A stretch of DNA of 7,843 bases from positions 55,180 through 63,022 of the forward strand of contig DCDL01000058.1 of NCBI GenBank assembly GCA_002316385.1. Direction: 5' to 3'. Each line of letters opens with the position of its first letter. Positions within the stretch are counted from its first letter, which is position 1. Made by a program: the position numbers and the translations under genes. This document shows, in pieces, positions 1-5,123 of the stretch. The notes below the pieces were generated by a model. That model was not told the origin of the DNA. It made no database searches and saw nothing but the letters and a program-made list of their open reading frames with translations. The stretch comes from Clostridium sp. UBA1056 (GTDB lineage: Bacteria; Bacillota; Clostridia; Clostridiales; Clostridiaceae).

Positions 1-17
1 TGATACTTAGAAGTCTG

Positions 18-884
18 TTAGTTTGTATCTTTTCTGTAGATAATGCCACATCCTACACCTAAATTTTTGAAATCTCTAAGTGCATTTACTTGTAAGCTTG
101 TTTCTTGAGGATAGTCCTTTTTTTCTCTATATTTTTTACCAAAAATATATTGTATAGCCATATCACTTGAATTGCTTTCACCTATGACCTCAAATCTTCT
201 TGCAAAATCTAGAATATTGCTTGAGGTCGAAAGTATATTTTTGTTTCCAGAATACAATAACCATGAATTGCAAGTATATGCTACAAAATTATGTTTAGGA
301 AAATATTTTGCAAAAAAGATTTCTGCTCTCTCGAAGGATTTATCAATTTCATCCTTTGACAAATCAACACCTCTAAGAATATGAACACTTAAAGTTGGCT
401 TTCCTTCTGGAAGTTTTTTAAAAGCTTCATTAAAATATACAAGCCCTTTCCAAGTTAAATATTCCATATGTGCTATTTCAAACTGTAAAGAACCAAGTTT
501 GAAAATATTAAGCTCATAAATGTGCTTAAGCCACATAATATCTTCATCATTTAGGCCTAACCTACCATGCTCTTTTGAATACAATCTTTGGCGAAGTGTT
601 ACATCTGATAAAGTATCGTACAACACTTCCTCAGGTAATCCTTTTTCATCATATATATTTTTTAGTTTTACCATCTTATAAATTAATATCATAAGTCTAG
701 TATAGCAGTTTCTTTTTTTTATTGAATATTCTTCATTATCTCCTAAATAAGCTTCATCTGAAACCTTGGATATATAAGAATAATTAGCAGAAATATATTT
801 TAATGCTTCGACTTTTGCTTGTTCATCAAAATCCAGATGAAGTAATAACTCGGAAAGTGTATCTATAAATCCTACTTGTTTCAT
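18..884 (-). CDS. GNAT-like two-domain acyltransferase family protein
   Basis: A 288-residue protein resembling the bacterial family with an N-terminal helical GNAT-like domain (about residues 1-150) and a C-terminal GNAT-like acyltransferase domain (about 151-285). Recognisable conserved blocks are FKLGSLQFE (128-136), the strand LSVHILRG (165-172) followed by a helix of the SFERAEIFFAKYFP type (183-196), CNSWLL (205-210), SNILDFARRFEV (222-233), SDMAIQYIFGK (240-250) and the C-terminal SLQVNAL...GVGCGII. Family membership suggests acyl-CoA-dependent transfer, but the substrate is unknown. There is no signal peptide or membrane segment, so it is probably cytoplasmic. I chose ATG at 884 over GTG at 893: AGAGGTG lies six bases before the ATG, and the GTG is part of that ribosome binding site. 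The gene appears monocistronic, with a good promoter just upstream. No neighbour points to a pathway. Confidence 0.85.
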   Translation of the reverse strand: MKQVGFIDTLSELLLHLDFDEQAKVEALKYISANYSYISKVSDEAYLGDNEEYSIKKRNCYTRLMILIYKMVKLKNIYDEKGLPEEVLYDTLSDVTLRQRLYSKEHGRLGLNDEDIMWLKHIYELNIFKLGSLQFEIAHMEYLTWKGLVYFNEAFKKLPEGKPTLSVHILRGVDLSKDEIDKSFERAEIFFAKYFPKHNFVAYTCNSWLLYSGNKNILSTSSNILDFARRFEVIGESNSSDMAIQYIFGKKYREKKDYPQETSLQVNALRDFKNLGVGCGIIYRKDTN

Positions 885-913
885 GCTTTTCACCTCTTGT
901 AATTACATGAAAC

Positions 914-942
914 ATTATATATATTTGAAATATTTAAATCAA
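914..942 (-). promoter_or_regulatory. Promoter of the GNAT-like gene
   Basis: Read on the minus strand, TTGATT (937-942) is followed after exactly 17 bases by a perfect TATAAT (914-919). Transcription would start near 907, giving a leader of about 23 bases before the ATG at 884. This is a strong sigma-A-type match for the gene running to position 18. Confidence 0.65.
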
Positions 943-961
943 ATTTAAATATCAAATATAT
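919..961. repeat. AT-rich inverted repeat over the GNAT-gene promoter
   Basis: Left arm 919-939 and right arm 943-961 are reverse complements apart from two extra bases on the left, separated by CAA. Each arm consists of ATATATTTGA (or its complement) and the palindrome ATTTAAAT. The repeat covers the -35 hexamer and spacer and reaches the upstream half of the -10, so it could be an operator. Base composition is so AT-biased that chance is a real alternative. Confidence 0.4.
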
Positions 962-971
962 ATTCATTTAA

Positions 972-1243
972 CTATTTAAGATTTAAATAATACTTATTTT
1001 GTTCTATGCCTTCTTCATCTATTATTGAATTTATAAATGAACCTTCATTTTTTTCAATAACTTTTATAGAATAAGAAACGATTTTCCGTAACTATTCCTA
1101 ACTTCTTAACTTCCACACTTCCAATATTCTACCATGTTTGAACCCTTGATGTAACTAGGATTAAGACTCCTAGAGGAAAACTGCATTTTATAAACAGAGT
1201 TCTTTACTTCTGTTATATTGAGAGAATATTCATAGTATTGCAT
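972..1243 (-). pseudogene. Possible decayed coding remnants, unidentified
   Basis: Two open stretches lie end to end on the minus strand in different frames. One runs from ATG at 1243 to TAA at 1106-1108 (45 codons, open a few codons further upstream, with residues such as SRSLNPSYIKGSNMVEYW). The other covers 975-1091 (39 codons, no ATG, bounded by TAG on both sides, containing KVIEKNEGSFINSIIDEEG). Neither has a convincing ribosome binding site, and both are longer than expected by chance in DNA this rich in stop codons. They could be the tail of one frameshifted gene or pure chance. I do not recognise the family. The rest of 1000-1237 shows only a short CTAGGA/TCCTAG stem at 1155-1173. Confidence 0.25.
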
Positions 1244-1266
1244 TTTTAGTAGCTGTATGGTATATT
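1238..1266 (+). promoter_or_regulatory. Promoter of the rsgA leader
   Basis: TTGCAT (1238-1243), a 17-base spacer and TATATT (1261-1266), preceded by TGG so that the -10 is of the extended TGn type. The predicted start of transcription is near 1273, about 530 bases before the GTPase gene. This implies an unusually long leader. Confidence 0.6.
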
Positions 1267-1317
1267 ATGGCTAAAGCTTAATAGTAAATTTTAGCCGAAA
1301 GGAGTGAAAGTTTTTTT

Positions 1318-1350
1318 ATGCAAAAGTTATATGAGGTGATTTTAAAATAA
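1318..1350 (+). CDS. Leader ORF 1 (10 codons, MQKLYEVILK)
   Basis: ATG at 1318 follows AAAGGAGTG at 1299-1307 after about 11 bases and runs ten codons to TAA. It is the first ORF of the predicted transcript. A translated leader peptide of this size would let ribosome pausing change folding of the downstream stems. No stalling motif is recognised in the peptide, and translation is inferred from the ribosome binding site only. Confidence 0.4.
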   Translation: MQKLYEVILK

Positions 1351-1360
1351 TTGCATATAG

Positions 1361-1419
1361 GTTCAAAAGGATTTTTTATGAGTACTTAGTATACTCTTTA
1401 TTTGTTGTGCCTTTTGAAC
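1361..1419 (+). other. Stem hiding the ribosome binding site of leader ORF 2
   Basis: GTTCAAAAGG (1361-1370) and CCTTTTGAAC (1410-1419) are perfect complements around a 39-base loop. The 5' arm contains the AAAGG ribosome binding site of the three-codon ORF in the loop. When the stem is closed, that ORF should be poorly translated; a ribosome on the loop would open the stem. Confidence 0.5.
1378..1389 (+). CDS. Leader ORF 2 (3 codons, MST)
   Basis: AAAAGG at 1365-1370 is followed after seven bases by ATG AGT ACT TAG. A start-stop-like ORF this short with correctly spaced Shine-Dalgarno sequence is meaningful mainly because of its setting, inside the loop of a perfect 10-bp stem and upstream of an intrinsic terminator. 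It would place initiating or terminating ribosomes at a fixed spot on the leader. Confidence 0.4.
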   Translation: MST

Positions 1420-1507
1420 AACTTTGATTTAACCTTTCAGCCTTAATAGTTAGTATTAGAATTCACGGTACAGGTTAGCGTGTATTTTTTATGCCCAAAT
1501 ATTAGGT

Positions 1508-1542
1508 ATACCACAGTAGGTTAATCTTGCTGTGGTATTTTT
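1508..1542 (+). terminator. Intrinsic terminator in the rsgA leader
   Basis: ATACCACAG (1508-1516) and CTGTGGTAT (1530-1538) form a perfect 9-bp stem with a 13-base loop, followed at once by a T run (1538-1542). It lies about 260 bases before the GTPase start and downstream of a promoter with no gene other than the leader ORFs between them. A regulatory (attenuating) role is therefore more likely than gene-end termination. Confidence 0.7.
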
Positions 1543-1552
1543 ATATACTTTT

Positions 1553-1611
1553 TTATCCGATGGCTACCCGCTCTAATACTCCTATCTAAAGAGCAGGTAG
1601 CCATCGGATAA
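1553..1611. repeat. Inverted repeat with 22-base arms and 15-base loop
   Basis: Arms 1553-1574 and 1590-1611 are complementary at 21 of 22 positions. The one exception is C at 1569 opposite A at 1595; in a minus-strand transcript this becomes a G-U pair, so the helix there would be unbroken. The arms begin TTATCCGATGGCTACC and are more GC-rich than the surroundings. No T run follows on either strand, so it is not a standard intrinsic terminator. It may be an RNA stabilising or processing element, part of the attenuator, or a small mobile or protein-binding repeat. Confidence 0.75.
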
Positions 1612-1762
1612 CGATTTCTAAGCTTCAGTGTGAGTAAAAACCCCTCTGGAGCAAAGGATTCTGTTTATATAAATAACTTTAACAAATAAATTTAAGATAA
1701 TGCTCATTCATTCAGAACTTCATATAACTTTATCTCAAACTCAAATTAAGCTTTAAAATTTA

Positions 1763-1785
1763 AGTAAGCTAAAATTTAGCTTACT
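1763..1785. repeat. 11-bp-arm hairpin beside the rsgA ribosome binding site
   Basis: AGTAAGCTAAA (1763-1773) and TTTAGCTTACT (1775-1785) are perfect complements around a single A. It ends only a few bases before AAAGGAG at 1791-1797. As RNA it would form a tight stem next to the ribosome entry site; as DNA it could be an operator. Between 1612 and 1762 I see no gene and no strong promoter. Confidence 0.65.
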
Positions 1786-1802
1786 ACAGAAAAGGAGATT
1801 TT

Positions 1803-2882
1803 ATGAGTTTAGAAAAGTTAGGATGGGACACATATTTTCAAAATAATTTTGAGCCCTATTTAAGTAATGGGTTCTTTGCTGCAAGAGTCATAGCGCAGCA
1901 TAAAGGAAACTATATTGTTCGTTCAGAAAAAGGTGACTTTAATAGTAGACTAAGCGGAAAATTTATGTATAATGCAGATGTTAAAAAAGATTATCCTGCA
2001 GTTGGAGATTGGGTTGCAATTAAGATTATTAATGATACTGAAGCTATTATATATGCGATATTACCAAGAAAAAGTTACTTTGCTCGTAAACTTGCTATAT
2101 CAGGCGGAAGAAAAATGAAAAACGGTATACTGATTGGAGGAAATATAGAAGAACAAATTATAGGCTCAAATATAGATATTGCATTTATTGTAAGTGGCCT
2201 TGATGATAATTTTAATATAGGTCGAATTGAAAGATATATTACCTTAGTTCTTAGTAGTAGAGCTACACCTGTTATACTGTTAAATAAATGTGATCTTTGC
2301 GATAACATACCTGATTATATAGAAAAAATAAATACTATTACAAAAGGGATAGCTGTACATCCCATAAGTGTTTTAAATAATATCAATATGAATATCTTTG
2401 ATAAATATTTATGCTGTGGTAAGACCATAGTATTTCTTGGTTCTTCTGGTGTAGGCAAATCAACAATTGTTAATTATATTTTTGGTGATGAAATACAAAA
2501 AACAAATACTATAAGCAGTTCTAATGGTAAAGGCACACACACTACCACAAGTAGCCAGCTTTTACAGCATAGTTCAGGCTGCTCAGTTATTGATACTCCA
2601 GGTGTTAGGGAGCTGCAATTATGGGCTGATGAAGATATACTTTCAGAAAGCTTTCAAGATATCTACACCTTGGTAGATCAATGTAAATATAGAGATTGCA
2701 AACATGAGAAAGAAGTTGGTTGTGCAGTTAAAAAAGCTATTGAAGATGGAACATTAAGCATTGAAAGATTTAACAGCTACAAAAGTCAATTGAAAGAACT
2801 TAAAGCTCTAAAGGGCAGCAAAGAATCATATTATAATAACAGGACAAATAAATTTAATAAAAGAAATATGAAAAGAGGTTAA
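1803..2882 (+). CDS. rsgA: RsgA-type ribosome small subunit-dependent GTPase
   Basis: A 359-residue circularly permuted GTPase of the RsgA/YjeQ family, which acts in late 30S subunit maturation and hydrolyses GTP on the ribosome. An N-terminal OB-fold-like region (about 23-95, including PAVGDWVAI) precedes G motifs in permuted order: G4 NKCD (161-164), G5-like region near 188-190, P-loop GSSGVGKST (213-221), switch I GKGTHTT (242-248) and DTPG (264-267). The C-terminal zinc site is complete: C294, C299, H301, C307. The tail is Lys/Arg/Asn-rich. The start is set by AGGAG five bases upstream. It forms a tight operon with the following kinase and sits behind a long attenuator-like leader. None of the usual housekeeping neighbours is visible, so it may be an accessory paralogue, though a second copy cannot be checked here. 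Confidence 0.92.
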   Translation: MSLEKLGWDTYFQNNFEPYLSNGFFAARVIAQHKGNYIVRSEKGDFNSRLSGKFMYNADVKKDYPAVGDWVAIKIINDTEAIIYAILPRKSYFARKLAISGGRKMKNGILIGGNIEEQIIGSNIDIAFIVSGLDDNFNIGRIERYITLVLSSRATPVILLNKCDLCDNIPDYIEKINTITKGIAVHPISVLNNINMNIFDKYLCCGKTIVFLGSSGVGKSTIVNYIFGDEIQKTNTISSSNGKGTHTTTSSQLLQHSSGCSVIDTPGVRELQLWADEDILSESFQDIYTLVDQCKYRDCKHEKEVGCAVKKAIEDGTLSIERFNSYKSQLKELKALKGSKESYYNNRTNKFNKRNMKRG

Positions 2883-2887
2883 ATTGA

Positions 2888-3871
2888 ATGTTAAAATTAA
2901 AGTATTTGTTTGATAATAAAGACTTAGCTCATATGATACTCAAGAATTGGGAGTACGATTATAATGATCCTAATCTATTAGAATATTATAGGATATCTGC
3001 AAATGCAGTTTATTTGTGTAAGAATCAAGGTAATACTTTTTTTCTTAGATTTACACCTACCGAGGAAAAAGCCAAGGAAAAGATACTTGCTGAACTTGAA
3101 TTCCTGAGTTATCTGAGAAGTAATGGCTATCCTGCAGTAGAAACTATACTATCTAAGTCCGGCAATGAACTTGAAGTAGTAGACACACCTTGGGGAACAT
3201 TCTGTGCTGTTGCATTTAAAAAAGCATCTGGCAAACAAATATCAGAAATGCCTTTGACGAAGGATTTAATCTCTGGCTTAGGTAAAGCTTTAGGAAAATT
3301 GCATAAACTAAGCAGTGCTTTTAACCCAATAAGAGACAAACGAAGTGATTGGAAAGAGACGATGGATTGGATGGAAAATGTATTATTAACTTTTCCAGAT
3401 GAAATTGCTACTAAAAATGAGCTATCTATACTTAAAGCTTATTTTTCAAAAATACCAACTACAAAAGAAAACTTTGGACTTATCCATTATGACTTTGAGC
3501 CTGATAACATATTTTATAATGAAATCACAAAAACCTATAATCCAATAGATTTTGATGATGTGATGTATCATTGGTATGCATTGGATATCGAGCAATCATT
3601 AGATAGTATAAGAAGAAATATGCCAGAAGAACAAGTAGAACCTTCGATAAATGAGTTTATTAAGGGTTACCGCTTAGAGTATGATATTTCTGATGAAATG
3701 CTTAAATTATTGCCTATTTTCAGAAGATATGCTAATTTATATGGATATGTCCGTATACTTCGCTCCATGGAAGAAAAATGGGACAACGAACCTGATTGGA
3801 TGATTAATTTGAGAATTAAGCTAAAGAATTTATTAGATTGTAGAAAAGATAATTTTGCAATGCCTATTTAA
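2888..3871 (+). CDS. APH-fold phosphotransferase family kinase
   Basis: A 327-residue protein of the aminoglycoside phosphotransferase/choline kinase-like fold (APH family). Visible are an N-lobe strand FFLRF (51-55), an acidic helix region AELEFL (68-73), the catalytic loop HYDFEPDNIF (200-209, with H200, D202 and N207) and the metal-binding IDFDD (220-224, D221 and D223). R54 stands where many relatives have the ATP-contacting lysine; LRF/LRI variants also occur in this family. The phosphoacceptor cannot be predicted: relatives phosphorylate aminoglycosides, homoserine, choline, sugars or proteins. The gene starts five bases after the GTPase stop, and its ribosome binding site AGAGG (2874-2878) lies in the end of that gene, so the two are co-transcribed and probably translationally coupled. 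Calling it a resistance enzyme would go beyond the evidence. Confidence 0.85.
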   Translation: MLKLKYLFDNKDLAHMILKNWEYDYNDPNLLEYYRISANAVYLCKNQGNTFFLRFTPTEEKAKEKILAELEFLSYLRSNGYPAVETILSKSGNELEVVDTPWGTFCAVAFKKASGKQISEMPLTKDLISGLGKALGKLHKLSSAFNPIRDKRSDWKETMDWMENVLLTFPDEIATKNELSILKAYFSKIPTTKENFGLIHYDFEPDNIFYNEITKTYNPIDFDDVMYHWYALDIEQSLDSIRRNMPEEQVEPSINEFIKGYRLEYDISDEMLKLLPIFRRYANLYGYVRILRSMEEKWDNEPDWMINLRIKLKNLLDCRKDNFAMPI

Positions 3872-3881
3872 TTAATTATAG

Positions 3882-3927
3882 AAGGAGTGTTATAGGATTT
3901 TTTAGTTATTTTCCTATTACACTCCTT
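3882..3927. terminator. Hairpin between convergent genes, likely terminator
   Basis: Arms 3882-3897 and 3912-3927 are complementary at 15 of 16 positions (one T-T mismatch), with a 14-base T-rich loop. It begins ten bases after the kinase stop and lies between convergent transcription units. No long T run follows on either strand, so termination efficiency is uncertain. It may act in both directions or protect the 3' end. Confidence 0.5.
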
Positions 3928-4019
3928 TGAGGTAATCCCCGAATATATTAACTTTTTAACATACCATAATTATATATTGAATTAAATTAAGTTTTACCTA
4001 AGTATATCATTGGAAATAA

Positions 4020-4943
4020 CTATGAATATTTACTTGATATATTATCAATCAAATCCATAATTTCTGGACGTTTAAAGCTTGATGCAACTTGAATAAAGTT
4101 TACAATGCTATGTGATAGAAATTTATTCTTATGATATACAATAGAAAAGGAACGATTCCATGTACAATCTTCATTTTTTAAAACTACGATACTTCCATCC
4201 TTAATCTGTTCTTGGACTAATCTCACAGATAAAACCGCTAAGCAGCCTTGCTCAATCACAGCATTAATCATAGCTGTTGGGCAATTTGCTACCACACTTT
4301 CTTTAATTGTAATACCCCTTTTATTTATATAATCCTCAAACTGTTCTCTTGTTCCACTTCCTTTTTCTCTCATTGCAAATCGTTGATCATTCAGTGTTTC
4401 CACTGTAAAGTGGCGATTTTCAGCTAATGGATGATTCTTATTACACACCAATACTAAATAATCATCAACCACTGGAATGCTTACTAAATCCTGACTTTTA
4501 ACAACACCTTCTACTAGGGCGATATCTATGTTAGCTTTTAACAGTTCTTCTTCAATTGCTTGTGTATTATTCACATAAGAATAGATTTCAACAGTATCAT
4601 CAATGCGCTCAAATTCTTTAATAATATCGTTGATTAAGCAGCTTCCTATTGTAATTGTTGAACCAATGCGGAATGCTTGTACCTTTGATAACTCTAACAT
4701 TTTACTTTCTAATTCATCAAATTGCTGTACAACCTGCTTTGAATAATAGAGTAATTTTTTTCCTTCCTCAGTAATAAACAGTTTCTTAGATAAACGTTCA
4801 AATAATAAAAAACCATAATGTTCTTCTAATTCCTTTATTATTTGGCTTACTGTTGGTTGTGATAAATAAAACTTTGCTGCTGCAATGCTCATTTTCCCGC
4901 TTTCTGCTACCTCAATAAATACACGTAAATGTTTAATAGTCAT
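4020..4943 (-). CDS. LysR-type transcriptional regulator, CysL/CbbR-like
   Basis: A 307-residue LysR-type regulator. The N-terminal winged helix-turn-helix spans about residues 1-65 (LRVFIEVAESGKMSIAAAKF, then SQPTVSQIIKELEEHYG and the wing LFERLSKKLFITEEG). The periplasmic-binding-protein-like effector domain follows at about 90-295, including the IDIALVEG strand and a GSGTREQFE segment typical of the CysL/YeiE/CbbR branch. It should bind DNA as a tetramer and respond to a small molecule. It is divergent from a sulfite/nitrite reductase operon with 180 bases between starts, the classic arrangement for a LysR activator of its neighbour. In Bacillus subtilis, CysL activates the sulfite reductase genes, so a similar role is a reasonable inference; the effector is unknown. 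The start follows AAGGGTGAG in the leader. Confidence 0.88.
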   Translation of the reverse strand: MTIKHLRVFIEVAESGKMSIAAAKFYLSQPTVSQIIKELEEHYGFLLFERLSKKLFITEEGKKLLYYSKQVVQQFDELESKMLELSKVQAFRIGSTITIGSCLINDIIKEFERIDDTVEIYSYVNNTQAIEEELLKANIDIALVEGVVKSQDLVSIPVVDDYLVLVCNKNHPLAENRHFTVETLNDQRFAMREKGSGTREQFEDYINKRGITIKESVVANCPTAMINAVIEQGCLAVLSVRLVQEQIKDGSIVVLKNEDCTWNRSFSIVYHKNKFLSHSIVNFIQVASSFKRPEIMDLIDNISSKYS

Positions 4944-4964
4944 GTAATCTCACCCTTCTTCTGA

Positions 4965-4993
4965 TATATACCATATCCGGTTTACATTTTCGA
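4965..4993 (-). promoter_or_regulatory. Possible promoter of the LysR gene
   Basis: On the minus strand TCGAAA (4988-4993), a 17-base spacer and TATATA (4965-4970) with an upstream TGG. The start of transcription would fall near 4958, leaving barely enough leader for the ribosome binding site. The assignment is therefore tentative. Confidence 0.4.
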
Positions 4994-5051
4994 CATATAT
5001 TAACAAAAAAGTTCATCAGCTTTTCCTATGATACTAATAAGATATTACCAC

Positions 5052-5080
5052 TTTCATAATATTAACTCAAATGCTATATT
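5052..5080 (+). promoter_or_regulatory. Promoter of the reductase operon
   Basis: TATATT at 5075-5080 is preceded by TGC, making an extended -10. The best -35 at 17-base spacing is the weak TTTCAT (5052-5057). A good -10 with a poor -35 fits a promoter that depends on an activator such as the divergent LysR protein. Transcription would begin near 5087, about 37 bases before the GTG start. Confidence 0.5.
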
Positions 5081-5123
5081 TAGAGTAAGGATATGTTAAA
5101 TAAATGACAAAGGAAGTGATTTT

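Larger units (their letters stand above)
1273..1545 (+). promoter_or_regulatory. Putative leader-peptide attenuator upstream of rsgA-like gene
   Basis: The stretch between the promoter and the terminator at 1508-1542 contains two minimal ORFs with ribosome binding sites and several pairings. These include 1361-1370 with 1410-1419 (10 bp, perfect). The segment 1429-1435 (TTAACCT) is complementary to two alternative partners: 1472-1477, and the loop of the terminator at 1518-1524. CCTTTC at 1433-1438 can also pair with GAAAGG at 1297-1302, which overlaps the first ORF's ribosome binding site. This combination of short ORFs, alternative stems and a terminator is typical of ribosome-mediated transcription attenuators, best known before erm, ARE-ABC-F and other ribosome-drug resistance genes. 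Attenuation here is inferred from architecture. I do not match it to a named RNA family. Confidence 0.5.

Noticed and set aside
172..384. 70-codon open frame on the plus strand
   Set aside because: It lies wholly opposite the well-supported acyltransferase-like gene, has no ribosome binding site and shows no recognisable protein features.
1273..1545. T-box or metabolite riboswitch
   Set aside because: No T-box core or known riboswitch core is visible, and the gene downstream is not an amino acid or cofactor gene. The leader ORFs fit ribosome-mediated attenuation better.
1673..1701. Second promoter close to rsgA (ATAACT, 17 bases, GATAAT)
   Set aside because: The -35 is poor and such matches are common in AT-rich DNA; the extended -10 promoter at 1238-1266 is clearly better. 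A minor start here cannot be excluded.
2075..2308. 77-codon open frame on the minus strand
   Set aside because: It lies opposite the GTP-binding domain of the RsgA-like gene, whose motifs prove the other strand is coding.
3127..3339. 70-codon open frame on the minus strand
   Set aside because: It is antisense to the APH-fold kinase, without ribosome binding site or recognisable motif.
2888..3871. Reading the kinase as an aminoglycoside resistance gene
   Set aside because: The APH fold covers many substrates, and nothing in the sequence points to a drug; only the fold and catalytic residues are supported.
5031..5045. LysR-type T-N11-A operator (ATA-N9-TAT)
   Set aside because: The position between the divergent genes is right, but only the three end bases are symmetric, and many such matches occur by chance in this spacer.
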